A stretch of 61,178 nt of DNA, from NCBI GenBank assembly GCA_035714365.1, contig DASTMB010000080.1, positions 1 to 61,178 on the forward strand, in the 5' to 3' direction. Numbering within the stretch: position 1 is the stretch's first letter; each line of letters opens with the position of its first letter. The notes beneath the pieces are model-generated. The model had not been told where the DNA came from. It saw only the letters and a list, made by a program, of their open reading frames with translations, and did not search any database. Positions 1 to 8,768 of the stretch are shown one piece after another. The DNA comes from Mycobacteriales bacterium. GTDB taxonomy: Bacteria; Actinomycetota; Actinomycetes; BP-191. A program made the translations under genes and the position numbers.

Positions 1-885
1 CCGGCGCCCCTGGCGGCGAGCGCGTCGCCCGCCCCTGCGACGGCCGCGCCCGGGGAGAAGATGGTGTCGTTCCGCGGCCTGCAGGTCGCGGTGCCGGCCG
101 GCTGGACGGCGAACGACCGGCGCTGCCAGGCGGCGCAGCACGACACGTACCTGCTCCCCAACGGGATCATGAACCTGTGCCTGGCGCCGGAGGTGCCGGG
201 GCTGACGGTGCTGTCGTTCGGGCACGCCGGCGGGGAGGACACGAGCGACCTCGAGGGGGAGCCGTTCGACCTGGACGGCCACGCGGCGTACCGCAAGGAG
301 GGCACCGCGCGCGACGGCCGGCACCTCGTCGGCGTGGAGGTGCCGGACCTGGCGAACGCCGTGTGGGTGGTCTCCCCGGACCTGGCGCGGGCGCGCGCGC
401 TGGTGGCCCGCGCGCACGTCGTGGACGTGGACTGGGCGGGGTGCCCGGCGCGGGTGGCGTCGGCGTTCGCGACGCCGCCGGCGCGGCCCGGCGCGGACGC
501 GGCGCTGGTGCCGCCGGGGGCGGTCGACGTGTCGCTGTGCTGGTACGGCGAGGACCTGCGGCAGGTCGGGTCGGCGCGCAGCGTCGCGGGGCCGGTCGCG
601 GCGGTGCTCGCGGGCCTGCCGCCCGGCTACACGCGCAACCCGCCGGACGAGACCGGCTCGTGCACGCCGAAGCCGGACGGGCGGCAGTCGCCGTACCTGC
701 TGCGGTTCCACTACCCGAGCGGCCCGGACGTGGACGTGTGGGTGAACTTCCTCGGCTGCCGCGAGCTCGGCGCCAACAACGGCGCCGTCCACGGCGGGCT
801 GACCCACGCGCTGGTCGACCTGCTGGCGCGCACGGTCGGCGCCGGGAACCTCGGCTGGACGCACCTGCTGGACGAGTCGCCCTAG
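1..885 (+). CDS. Secreted protein of unknown function, 5' end outside the window
   Basis: The frame is open from the first base, so the gene starts upstream and only the 3' part is seen. The first twenty codons are rich in Pro, Ala and Ser, like the linker that follows a signal peptide or lipobox in exported actinobacterial proteins. From base 61 the protein changes to a compact composition with scattered Cys and Trp over about 274 residues. I recognise no catalytic motif or family. It converges on the threonine synthase-like gene; the two stop codons overlap within a single CTAG at 882-885. Export is inferred only from the linker, since the true N-terminus is missing. Confidence 0.6.
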   Translation, partial: PAPLAASASPAPATAAPGEKMVSFRGLQVAVPAGWTANDRRCQAAQHDTYLLPNGIMNLCLAPEVPGLTVLSFGHAGGEDTSDLEGEPFDLDGHAAYRKEGTARDGRHLVGVEVPDLANAVWVVSPDLARARALVARAHVVDVDWAGCPARVASAFATPPARPGADAALVPPGAVDVSLCWYGEDLRQVGSARSVAGPVAAVLAGLPPGYTRNPPDETGSCTPKPDGRQSPYLLRFHYPSGPDVDVWVNFLGCRELGANNGAVHGGLTHALVDLLARTVGAGNLGWTHLLDESP

Positions 886-1961
886 GCGTACTTGGGGCCG
901 CTCGCGGTGTTGTAGACGACGACCGGGCCGCGCGGCGCATCCAGTGCCGGCAGCGCGGCGACGGCGGCGGCGCCCTCGGGCGACAGCCACACGCCCTCGG
1001 CGCGGGCCACGTCGCGCACCGCCTGCCGCAACGCGTCCTCGGTCACCGCGAGCATCGTGCCGCCGGACTCGCGGACGCAGCGCAGCACCAGGTCGCTCTC
1101 GCCGGGCGCGGTGACGCGCAGCCCGGCGGCGCTGGTGGTCGGCTCGCCGGGCCACGGCTCGGCGGCGTCGCGACCCGCCTCGAACGCCGCCACGATCGGC
1201 GCGCAGTCGTCGACCTGCACGCCGACGAGCGCGGGCGGCGGGCCGTCGTACCAGCCGAGGTCGAGCACCTCGCGCGCGGCCTTGTGCGCGGCGACGAGGC
1301 CGACGCCGCCGCCGACGGGGAACACGATCGTCCCGGGCAGCCGGCCGAGCTGGGCGAACGTCTCCAGCCAGGCGGTCTTCTTCCCCTCGACGCGGTACGG
1401 CTCGCCGAACGTCGCGGCGAGGAACGCGCCGGTCTCGGCGGCGATCTCCTTCGCGCGGCGCCCGGCGTCGGCGAGGGTGCCGTCGACCAGCTCGAGGGCG
1501 GCGCCGGCGAGGGTGACCTCGTCCTGGTTCATGCGCGGGGCGGTGCGCGCCATGACGACGGTGACGGGCAGGCCGGCGCGGGCGCCGTAGAGGGCCCAGG
1601 CGCCGCCGGCGTTGCCGGCGCTGGGGAGCACGATCGACGTGGCGCCGAGCTCGCGGGCGCGGGTGACGCCGACGGCGGCGCCGCGCGCCTTGAACGTGCC
1701 GCCCGGCAGCACGCCGTCGTCCTTGACGAAGGCGCCGAGCGACGGCAGCGGCAGCAGCGGCGTCTCCGGCTCGCCGAGGGTGACCGGCTCGCCGGCGACC
1801 GGGAGCAGGTCGCGGAACGACCAGAGCCCGCCGCGGGCGCGCCGGTCGACGCGGGCGAGGTCGTAGCGGGCGAGGAGGGTGCCGCCGCAGCCGCAGCGGC
1901 CGTGCAGGAGGGCGGGGTCGTACGTCGTGCCGCAGCGCGCGCAGTCGAGGCCGGTCAGCAC
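882..1961 (-). CDS. Threonine synthase-like PLP-dependent enzyme
   Basis: A 359-residue fold-type II PLP enzyme. Visible signs are an N-terminal zinc-ribbon-like Cys cluster (CARC...CGCGG within the first 25 residues), the PLP-lysine motif TFKARGA, the substrate loop SAGNAGGA and the phosphate-binding loop PVGGGVG. Threonine synthases convert O-phosphohomoserine to threonine in the cytoplasm. The motif here is FKARG rather than the commoner FKDRG, so a threonine synthase-like lyase or dehydratase is possible. The GTG start is chosen because GGAGGA lies five bases upstream. It overlaps the stop of the preceding surface-protein gene (GTGCTGA), so the two are probably translationally coupled. 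Confidence 0.8.
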   Translation of the reverse strand: MLTGLDCARCGTTYDPALLHGRCGCGGTLLARYDLARVDRRARGGLWSFRDLLPVAGEPVTLGEPETPLLPLPSLGAFVKDDGVLPGGTFKARGAAVGVTRARELGATSIVLPSAGNAGGAWALYGARAGLPVTVVMARTAPRMNQDEVTLAGAALELVDGTLADAGRRAKEIAAETGAFLAATFGEPYRVEGKKTAWLETFAQLGRLPGTIVFPVGGGVGLVAAHKAAREVLDLGWYDGPPPALVGVQVDDCAPIVAAFEAGRDAAEPWPGEPTTSAAGLRVTAPGESDLVLRCVRESGGTMLAVTEDALRQAVRDVARAEGVWLSPEGAAAVAALPALDAPRGPVVVYNTASGPKYA

Positions 1962-3253
1962 GCGTTCCTCCGGCGGAGGGCGTACGCGCCGGCCAGCAGC
2001 GCGCACGCGACACCGCCGAGCGCACCGGGGGCGCCGGTCTTCGGCATCGTCGCGTCGCGGTCCGGCGGCGCGGGCGGCGCGGTGGCCGGCGGGGTGGCCG
2101 GCGGCGTGACCCGCGGGGTCGGCGGCGGGGTGGTCGGCGGGGGCGTGACCGGCGGCGGCACGGTGACGGCGGTGTTCAGGCCCTTGACCCAGTTGCCATG
2201 GACGGCGCACCACACCTCGACGTCCTCGTAGTACGTGCCGGGCGCGGTGTCCGGGCCGACGGTCGCCACGACCTGCTGCGTCACCGTGTCGTCGACGAGG
2301 GCGGGCGGCAGCGGCGAGCGGATCTCGACGTCGGTGCCGCCGCCGGGGCGGGTCGTGGTAGAGGCGTCGGTGCCGAACGGCCCGCTGGTCGAGACGTAGT
2401 CGAACCCGGCGGGCAGGTGGACGAGGAACCGGCTGACGAGGCAGGACCCGGACGCGTGCTCGCCGAGCGCGAGCCGCGCGTCGTAGGTGACCGTGGCGCC
2501 GGGCTTCGCGACCGCGGGGGCGACGTCGTCGTGGAACGCGACGTCGTTGCCGGCGCCGGTCGAGCCGGCGCCGTTCGGGCAGGCGACGCCGCCGCGGGCG
2601 TGCGCGACCGTCGCGTCGCCGAACAGCGCGAACGCGTCGGGGAGCGGCAGCGCGCCGACCTGGAAGACGTGCAACGCGTTCACGACGATGCCGCGGCCGT
2701 CGGCGGCCGGGTGCTGCTCGTTGAGGACCGCCTTGAGGCCGAGGGGGTTGAAGACCTGGGGGGCGAGCTCGGTGTTCGGCGGGACGGTCGCCGCGTCGAC
2801 GGGCGTGCCGGCGACGAGGAGGTCGACGGCGGCGAGCGTGGCGCTGGGCGCCTCGGTGCAGCCGGCGCGGGCGGTGACGCCGATGAGCTTCGCGCTGACG
2901 ACCGGCGCGCCCGCCAGGTCGTTCAGCTCCAGGTCGGAGACGCCGGCCGTGGCCTCGGCCGACGGCGCGGCGGTGGTGTGGGCGAGGGAGGTGAGCGCCG
3001 TCACCGCGCCGAGCGGCCCGGCGGACACCGGCCCGGCGACCGCCGCGACCGCCGGGGCGGTCGACGGCCCCTCCTGCGTGGCACGCGCCTGGGTGATGTC
3101 CTCCTGCGGGCTGAACAGCGTGTGCACGTCCACGGCGATCCCCTCGGCCACCGCGCCGGGCGGCGGCGTCGCGGCGGCGGCGGGAACGGCCGGGAAGGCG
3201 CAGGCGAGCACGGCGGCGGCCGCCACGGCGGCACGGGTAAAGGGGGTGGGCAC
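1955..3253 (-). CDS. Choice-of-anchor P family surface protein with sortase-like tail
   Basis: A 432-residue exported protein. The GTG start is preceded by GAGGAGG and opens a signal peptide (PTPFTR followed by an Ala/Val-rich core ending in AAAA). The body has the pattern I associate with choice-of-anchor P proteins: a V-L-N-E-Q segment, then G-I-V-V-N-A-L-H-V, and Cys-containing strands. A later part resembles a DUF11-like beta domain, then comes a Pro/Thr-rich spacer. The C-terminus is MPKTG, a hydrophobic helix and RRR, the layout of a sortase substrate with Met in place of Leu. It lies directly upstream of, and overlaps by seven bases, the threonine synthase-like gene. Its role is unknown. 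Confidence 0.7.
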   Translation of the reverse strand: MPTPFTRAAVAAAAVLACAFPAVPAAAATPPPGAVAEGIAVDVHTLFSPQEDITQARATQEGPSTAPAVAAVAGPVSAGPLGAVTALTSLAHTTAAPSAEATAGVSDLELNDLAGAPVVSAKLIGVTARAGCTEAPSATLAAVDLLVAGTPVDAATVPPNTELAPQVFNPLGLKAVLNEQHPAADGRGIVVNALHVFQVGALPLPDAFALFGDATVAHARGGVACPNGAGSTGAGNDVAFHDDVAPAVAKPGATVTYDARLALGEHASGSCLVSRFLVHLPAGFDYVSTSGPFGTDASTTTRPGGGTDVEIRSPLPPALVDDTVTQQVVATVGPDTAPGTYYEDVEVWCAVHGNWVKGLNTAVTVPPPVTPPPTTPPPTPRVTPPATPPATAPPAPPDRDATMPKTGAPGALGGVACALLAGAYALRRRNAC

Positions 3254-3364
3254 GGCGCCTCCTCGCGGCCCGCTACCGGCGTTCGGACCGTCACGCACCC
3301 TAACGACGCGCGCGCGGCGGGCGACACGGGCGGGTTCGTCCGCATACGGGCGGGTCGGGGCGGG

Positions 3365-3394
3365 TTGGCGTGGCGCGGGCGAGGCCGGTATGCT
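3365..3394 (+). promoter_or_regulatory. Candidate promoter of rplM-rpsI
   Basis: TTGGCG (3365-3370) and TATGCT (3389-3394) are separated by 18 bases and lie about 65 bases upstream of the rplM GTG. This is a plausible housekeeping sigma promoter with a short leader. It rests on motif match only. Confidence 0.5.
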
Positions 3395-3458
3395 GCGAGG
3401 TCGTTGTGCGCGCCGTTCTGGCGTGCCTGGAAACCGATACGGACAAGGTCACCGACTC

Positions 3459-3902
3459 GTGCGCACGTACTCCCCGAAGCCCTCGGACGTCACCCGGCAG
3501 TGGCACGTCATCGACGCCACCGACGTCGTGCTCGGCCGGCTCGCGAGCCAGACGGCCAAGCTGCTGCGCGGCAAGCACAAGCCGATCTTCGCGCCGCACG
3601 TCGACACCGGTGACTTCGTCATCATCGTCAACGCCGCGAAGGTGTCGCTCAGCGGCAACAAGCGCGACCAGAAGATGTACACCCGCCACTCCGGCTACCC
3701 GGGCGGCCTCCGGCAGACGCCGTACGGCGAGCTGCTGGCGACCCGGCCCAAGCTGGCCGTCGAGCGCGCGGTGAAGGGCATGCTGCCGCACAACACGCTG
3801 GGCCGGCAGATGCTGACCAAGCTGAAGGTCTACGACGGCCCGACGCACCCGCACGCGGCGCAGCAGCCCGTGCCGTACGAGCTCACCCAGGTCGCGCAGT
3901 AG
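3459..3902 (+). CDS. rplM: 50S ribosomal protein L13
   Basis: A 147-residue protein of the usual L13 length, with the family features [16 protein letters not shown] near the N-terminus, a KHKPIFAPH segment, and MLPHNTLGR towards the C-terminus. L13 is an early-assembly protein of the large ribosomal subunit that binds 23S rRNA. The GTG start fits the family N-terminus ([11 protein letters not shown]). rpsI follows after 30 bases, the L13-S9 operon of most bacteria. Confidence 0.97.
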   Translation: MRTYSPKPSDVTRQWHVIDATDVVLGRLASQTAKLLRGKHKPIFAPHVDTGDFVIIVNAAKVSLSGNKRDQKMYTRHSGYPGGLRQTPYGELLATRPKLAVERAVKGMLPHNTLGRQMLTKLKVYDGPTHPHAAQQPVPYELTQVAQ

Positions 3903-3932
3903 CGCCGTCGAGAAGTCACGAGAGGTAAGAGA

Positions 3933-4331
3933 GTGCCCGAGCCCGCAGGTCTGGTCCGCGCGACCGGTCGCCGCAAGGAGGCGATCGTCCGCGTCCGTCT
4001 GGTGCCTGGCACCGGCAACTGGAAGCTCAACGGTCGCACGCTGGACGACTACTTCCCGAACAAGGTCCACCAGCAGCTCGTCAGCGAGCCGTTCAAGACC
4101 GTCGAGAAGGCCGACCAGTACGACGTGTTCGCGTCGCTGCGCGGCGGCGGCGTCTCCGGGCAGGCCGGCGCGCTGCGTCTCGGCATCGCCCGCGCGCTCA
4201 TCGAGCTCGAGGTCGACGACCGCCCGGCGCTGAAGAAGGCCGGCTTCCTCACCCGCGACGCGCGGGTGAAGGAGCGGAAGAAGTACGGCCTGAAGAAGGC
4301 GCGCAAGGCACCGCAGTACTCGAAGCGGTAG
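3933..4331 (+). CDS. rpsI: 30S ribosomal protein S9
   Basis: A 132-residue S9 protein. Recognisable parts are [14 protein letters not shown] at the start, the [19 protein letters not shown] core and the basic C-terminal tail ending KAPQYSKR, which reaches into the ribosomal P site in known structures. The GTG start has GAGAGG about seven bases upstream. The stop codon abuts the TTG start of glmM with no gap, so the three genes rplM-rpsI-glmM probably form one transcript, as in other actinobacteria. Confidence 0.97.
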   Translation: MPEPAGLVRATGRRKEAIVRVRLVPGTGNWKLNGRTLDDYFPNKVHQQLVSEPFKTVEKADQYDVFASLRGGGVSGQAGALRLGIARALIELEVDDRPALKKAGFLTRDARVKERKKYGLKKARKAPQYSKR

Positions 4332-5615
4332 TTGGCCCGCCTCTTCGGCACCGACGGCGTTCGCGGTGTCGCGAACGCCGACCTCACCCCGGAGCTCGTC
4401 CTCGCGCTCTCGGCCGCGGCCGCGCGCGTCCTCGGCGCGCGCAGTGCGGTCGTCGGCATGGACCCGCGGCAGTCCAGCGAGATGCTGGAAGCCGCGGTCG
4501 TGGCCGGGCTCACCTCCGCGGGGTGCTCGGTCGCGCGGGTCGGCGTCGTTCCGACGCCCGGTGTGGCGTACCTGACGCAGCGCCTCGGCGCCGACCTCGG
4601 CGTCATGCTGTCGGCGAGCCACAACCCGATGCCGGACAACGGCGTGAAGCTGTTCGACCGGACCGGCGACAAGCTGCCCGACGAGACCGAGGACCGGATC
4701 GAGGCGGCGATGGCCGAGCCGTGGGACCGGCCGACCGGCGGCCACGTCGGGGTCACCGCGAACCGCGAACACACCGCCGCGCTGTACGTCGAGCACCTGG
4801 TGGCCACCGGCGCGCGGCTCGACGGCCTCACCGTCGTCGTGGACTGCGCGAACGGCGCCGCGTCCGACGTCGCGCCCGCGGTGCTGCGCGGGCTCGGGGC
4901 GACGGTCGTCGCGATCCACGACGACCCGACGCGGCTGAACATCAACTACGAGTGCGGCTCGACGCACCCGGAGTCGCTCCTCGCGGCGGTGCGCGAGCAC
5001 CGCGCCGACGCCGGGGTCGCGCACGACGGGGACGCCGACCGTTGCCTCATGGTCACCGCGGACGGCGAGCTGGTCGACGGCGACCAGCTCCTCGCGATCC
5101 TGGCGGTGGACCGGCAGGCGCCGGCGGTGGTGGCGACGGTGATGGCGAACCTCGGCTTCAAGCGCGCCATGGCCGAGCACGGCATCGAGGTCGTGGAGAC
5201 GGCCGTCGGCGACCGGTACGTGCTGGCGGCGATGCGCGAGCGCGGCATCGCGCTCGGCGGCGAGCAGTCCGGGCACGTCGTGCTCGCCGACCACGCGACG
5301 ACCGGCGACGGCGTGCTGACGGCGGTGCAGGTGCTGTCCGCGATGGCGCGTTCGGGGCGTTCGCTCGCCGACCTCGCGGCGGTGATGACCCGGCTGCCGC
5401 AGGTGCTCGTCAACGTCCGCGTCGCCGACAAGACGGCCGCGCTCGACGCGGCGCGGGACGCGGTGGCCGAGGCGGAGGCGGCGCTCGGCGGCGAGGGGCG
5501 GGTGCTGGTGCGGCCGTCGGGGACGGAGCCGTTGGTGCGGGTGATGGTCGAGGCGCCGACCGAGGACGTCGCGCGCGAGGTCGCCGAGCGGGTCGCGGCG
5601 GCCGTAGGGCGTTAG
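4332..5615 (+). CDS. glmM: Phosphoglucosamine mutase
   Basis: A 427-residue cytoplasmic enzyme converting glucosamine-6-phosphate to glucosamine-1-phosphate on the way to UDP-GlcNAc and peptidoglycan. The N-terminus RLFGTDGVRGVAN is diagnostic, the active-site serine is Ser96 in SASHNP, the metal loop is DGDADR, and the C-terminal phosphate-binding loop is RPSGTEP. The start is TTG immediately after the rpsI stop; no better in-frame start with a ribosome site exists upstream. It acts one step after GlmS, encoded about 1 kb downstream. The 3' end overlaps the convergent flippase-like gene by four bases. Confidence 0.97.
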   Translation: MARLFGTDGVRGVANADLTPELVLALSAAAARVLGARSAVVGMDPRQSSEMLEAAVVAGLTSAGCSVARVGVVPTPGVAYLTQRLGADLGVMLSASHNPMPDNGVKLFDRTGDKLPDETEDRIEAAMAEPWDRPTGGHVGVTANREHTAALYVEHLVATGARLDGLTVVVDCANGAASDVAPAVLRGLGATVVAIHDDPTRLNINYECGSTHPESLLAAVREHRADAGVAHDGDADRCLMVTADGELVDGDQLLAILAVDRQAPAVVATVMANLGFKRAMAEHGIEVVETAVGDRYVLAAMRERGIALGGEQSGHVVLADHATTGDGVLTAVQVLSAMARSGRSLADLAAVMTRLPQVLVNVRVADKTAALDAARDAVAEAEAALGGEGRVLVRPSGTEPLVRVMVEAPTEDVAREVAERVAAAVGR

Positions 5616-6475
5616 GCGAACGCGCGGGCGGCGCGGCGGCGGGCGAGGTGCGAGGCGCCGCCGAGCAGCAGCGCCGGCACCCAGGCCAGCGTGGCGGCGA
5701 GCGAGATCGCGGCGATCGCGGCGGACAGCGGGACGCCGAGGGCGACGAAGCCGGCGGCCAGCGCGCCCTCCTTCGGGCCGGCGCCGTGGACGCCGGGGAT
5801 GAGCGCGGCGACCTGGCTGGCGCCGACGATGCCGAGCATGTCGACCGGCGCGACCGAGTGGCCGACGGCGGCGACGGCGCCCAGCAGCAGGCCGATCGCG
5901 CAGGCCTGGTAGGCGAGCGAGACGGCGATGCCGCGGACGAGCGCGCGGCGCGGCGGGACGACGACCATGGCCGGGTGCCGGCGGCGCAGCACCAGGCCGA
6001 CGGCGAGCGCGACGGCGGCGACGCCGACGGCGGCGACGAGGAGCTGCGGCGGCAGGGTGGCGCCGCCGAGCAGCGCGACGACGACGATGCCGACGCCGCC
6101 GACGAGACGGTCCGCGGCGACGTCGACGACGGCGCTCGCACGGTCCATGCCGACGGTGCGCAGCATGTGCACGCGCCACAGGTCGGTGCCGGCGTGGGCG
6201 GGCGAGAGGAGGCCGAGCACCTCGGCCTCGGCGTAGACGCGCAGGTGCCAGCGGCGGGACTGCCCGCTCGCCGACAGCGAGCGCCAGCGCAGCGGGACGA
6301 GGACGTAGTTGCCGACCGTCCAGGCGGCCAGCCCGAGGAACGCCGGGAGCAACGCCGCGTGCGGCGCGGTACGCAGGCTGGTCGCGGCGATGCCGAGCGC
6401 GAGGAGGACGGCGGCCACCGTCACAGCGCGGCTGCGCGCGAGCCGGGCCACCCGGGCCGCCGTTCGTGACGCCAC
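5612..6475 (-). CDS. Flippase-like integral membrane protein (LPG-synthase transmembrane family)
   Basis: A 287-residue polytopic protein with about seven hydrophobic segments. It shares the layout of the lysylphosphatidylglycerol-synthase transmembrane/AglD-like family: a VLGLLSPAHAGTDLWR segment after the third helix, DRASAVVDVAADRLVGG, and a GVHGAGPKEGAL loop near the C-terminus. Members are proposed lipid or lipid-linked sugar flippases; no substrate can be read here. The GTG start is preceded closely by GGAGGTGA. It is an isolated gene on the opposite strand between glmM and glmS, so it is an insertion in an otherwise conserved block. Confidence 0.65.
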   Translation of the reverse strand: MASRTAARVARLARSRAVTVAAVLLALGIAATSLRTAPHAALLPAFLGLAAWTVGNYVLVPLRWRSLSASGQSRRWHLRVYAEAEVLGLLSPAHAGTDLWRVHMLRTVGMDRASAVVDVAADRLVGGVGIVVVALLGGATLPPQLLVAAVGVAAVALAVGLVLRRRHPAMVVVPPRRALVRGIAVSLAYQACAIGLLLGAVAAVGHSVAPVDMLGIVGASQVAALIPGVHGAGPKEGALAAGFVALGVPLSAAIAAISLAATLAWVPALLLGGASHLARRRAARAFA

Positions 6476-6540
6476 TCGTCACCTCCGTTCCGGGAAGTTC
6501 ATCGGCAGGTGTGCCCGGCCGCTGCACCCCCCACGCGGGC

Positions 6541-6546
6541 TACATT
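6541..6546 (+). promoter_or_regulatory. -10 element for leaderless glmS
   Basis: TACATT is followed by exactly six bases and then the ATG of glmS, so transcription would start at the A of the start codon. There is no Shine-Dalgarno sequence in between and no room for a glmS ribozyme. Confidence 0.5.
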
Positions 6547-6552
6547 GGCGGC

Positions 6553-8385
6553 ATGTGCGGGATCGTCGGGTACGTCGGCAAGCAGGAGGCCTGCCAGGTC
6601 GTCATGGACGGCCTGCGACGGCTGGAGTACCGGGGGTACGACTCGGCGGGCGTCGCCGTGCGCGACCCCGGGGGCGGCCTCGTCGTCCACCGCAAGGCGG
6701 GCAAGCTGGTCAACCTGGAGAAGCTGCTCCAGGCCGACCCGCCCACCGGCACGCTCGGCATCGGCCACACCCGCTGGGCGACCCACGGCGCCCCCAGCGA
6801 CCGCAACGCGCACCCGATCGTGGACTGCTCCGGCGCCGTCGCCGTCGTGCACAACGGCACCATCGAGAACTTCGACGTCCTCCTCGCCGGGCTGGAGGAG
6901 CGCGGCCACGAGATCCGCAGCGAGACCGACACGGAGGTCGTCGCGCACCTCGTGGAGGAACGCTTCGACGGCGACCTGGCGGCCGCCGTGCGGTCGGTCT
7001 GCCGCGACCTGACCGGCTCGTTCGTGCTGGTCGTGACGCACCGGGACGCGCCGGACGTCGTGGTCGGCGCCCGCCGCAACCTGCCGCTCGTCGTCGGGCT
7101 CGGCGAGGGTGAGAGCTTCCTGGCCAGCGACGTGACGGCGTTCATCGCGCACACCCGGCACGCGCGGGTGGTCGCGCAGGACGAGGTCGTGGAGCTGCGC
7201 CGCGACGGCGTCACGGTCACCGACCTGGACGGCAACGACGTCGGCGACGGCGAGACGTTCACCGTCGACTGGGACACGGCGGCCGCGGAGAAGGGCGGCT
7301 ACCGGTTCTTCATGGAGAAGGAGATCCAGGAGCAGCCGCTGGCGGTGCGCGACACCCTCGGCGGGCGGCTGCGCGCCGACGGGCTGCTGCACCTGGACGA
7401 GCTGTCCATCTCCGACGAGGACGTGCGCGGCATCGAGCAGGTGTTCATCGTCGCCTGCGGCAGCGCGTACCACTCGGGCCTGATCGGCAAGTACGCGATC
7501 GAGCGCTGGACGCGGCTGCCGGTGCAGGTGGAGATGGCGTCGGAGTTCCGCTACCGCGACCCGGTCGTCGGGCGGAACACGCTGGTGATCGCGGTGTCGC
7601 AGAGCGGCGAGACGGCGGACACGCTGGAGGCGGTGCGGCACGCGCGGTCGCAGAAGGCGTGGGTGCTCGCCGTCACCAACACCGTCGGCTCCACCATCGC
7701 CCGCGAGTCCGACGCCGCGCTCTACACGCGCTGCGGCCCGGAGGTCGCGGTCGCCTCCACGAAGGCGGTCATCGCGCAGATCGTGGCGATGTACCTCGTC
7801 GGCCTGTACCTCGCGCAGCTCCGCGGCACCCGCGACCCGGACGAGGTGCGCGCGCACCTGGCCGACCTGCAGCAGATCCCGGACCTGATCGCGGAGACGC
7901 TGACGCGGATGGACGCGGTGCGCGAGCTCGCCGAGGAGGTGAAAGACGCGAAGCGCGTGCTGTTCATCGGCCGGCACGTCGGCTACCCGATGGCGCTGGA
8001 AGGCGCGTTGAAGCTCAAGGAGCTCGCGTACATCTCGGCCGAGGGGTTCCCGGCCGGGGAGATCAAGCACGGGCCGATCGCGCTCATCGACCCCGGTACG
8101 CCGGTCGTGGTGCTGGCCACCCGGCACGCGCTCTCCGGCAAGCTCGTCAACAACGTGCAGGAGGTCCGCGCCCGCGGCGCCCGCACCATCGTCATCGCGA
8201 CCGACGGCGACGAGGCCGTGACGCCGTACGCCGATCACCTGGTGCGGGTGCCGGACACCAAGTCGCTGTACGCGCCGTTGCTGTCGATCGTGCCGATGCA
8301 GGTGCTCGCCTGCGAGGTCGCCAAGCGGCTCGGGCTCGACGTCGACCAGCCGCGCAACCTGGCCAAGTCCGTCACCGTCGAGTAG
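6553..8385 (+). CDS. glmS: Glutamine--fructose-6-phosphate aminotransferase (isomerising)
   Basis: A 610-residue enzyme making glucosamine-6-phosphate from fructose-6-phosphate and glutamine, the entry step of amino-sugar synthesis. Met is followed by the catalytic Cys (MCGIVGYVG), the nucleophile of the N-terminal glutaminase after Met removal. GHTRWATHG and HNGTIEN are the glutamine-binding segments. Two SIS sugar-isomerase domains follow, with SQSGETADTLEA in the first, and the family C-terminus DQPRNLAKSVTVE is intact. The product is the substrate of GlmM upstream. acpS begins five bases after the stop. Confidence 0.97.
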   Translation: MCGIVGYVGKQEACQVVMDGLRRLEYRGYDSAGVAVRDPGGGLVVHRKAGKLVNLEKLLQADPPTGTLGIGHTRWATHGAPSDRNAHPIVDCSGAVAVVHNGTIENFDVLLAGLEERGHEIRSETDTEVVAHLVEERFDGDLAAAVRSVCRDLTGSFVLVVTHRDAPDVVVGARRNLPLVVGLGEGESFLASDVTAFIAHTRHARVVAQDEVVELRRDGVTVTDLDGNDVGDGETFTVDWDTAAAEKGGYRFFMEKEIQEQPLAVRDTLGGRLRADGLLHLDELSISDEDVRGIEQVFIVACGSAYHSGLIGKYAIERWTRLPVQVEMASEFRYRDPVVGRNTLVIAVSQSGETADTLEAVRHARSQKAWVLAVTNTVGSTIARESDAALYTRCGPEVAVASTKAVIAQIVAMYLVGLYLAQLRGTRDPDEVRAHLADLQQIPDLIAETLTRMDAVRELAEEVKDAKRVLFIGRHVGYPMALEGALKLKELAYISAEGFPAGEIKHGPIALIDPGTPVVVLATRHALSGKLVNNVQEVRARGARTIVIATDGDEAVTPYADHLVRVPDTKSLYAPLLSIVPMQVLACEVAKRLGLDVDQPRNLAKSVTVE

Positions 8386-8390
8386 CGCGC

Positions 8391-8768
8391 ATGGCGGTCG
8401 TCGGGGTCGGCGTGGACGTGGTGGACGTGGCGCGGCTGGCGCGCGTCCTGGACCGGACCCCGGGAGTGGCCGAACGCGTCTTCGGCGACGCCGAGCGCGC
8501 GTACGCCGCGGCCGCCGTCGCGGAGGTGCGGGCGCGGCGGCTGGCGGCGCGGTTCGCGGCGAAGGAGGCGGCGGCGAAGGCGCTCGGCGCGCCGCGCGTC
8601 GTGCGGTGGCGCGAGATCGAGGTCGTGGCGTCCGACGGCGGGCGCCCGGCGCTGCGAGTGACCGGGCGGACGGCCGAGGCCGCGGCGGCGGCGGGCATCC
8701 GGTCGTGGCACGTGTCGCTGACCCACGACGGCGGCGTGGCCGTGGCGGTCGTGGTGGCCGAGTCGTGA
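8391..8768 (+). CDS. acpS: Holo-[acyl-carrier-protein] synthase
   Basis: A 125-residue protein of normal AcpS length. It transfers 4'-phosphopantetheine from CoA to acyl carrier protein. The magnesium-binding Asp is in GVDVVDVARL and the Glu in RFAAKEAAAKALG. The C-terminal strand SWHVSLTHDGG is typical. The ATG lies five bases after glmS, and the stop overlaps the GTG of the next gene (GTGA), so glmS-acpS-nnr are probably cotranscribed. The same order glmS-acpS-nnr is common in actinobacteria. Confidence 0.93.
   Translation: MAVVGVGVDVVDVARLARVLDRTPGVAERVFGDAERAYAAAAVAEVRARRLAARFAAKEAAAKALGAPRVVRWREIEVVASDGGRPALRVTGRTAEAAAAAGIRSWHVSLTHDGGVAVAVVVAES

Noticed and set aside
6476-6552. glmS ribozyme upstream of glmS
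   Set aside because: Only about 77 bases separate the genes and the -10 abuts the start codon, so no room or conserved core exists.
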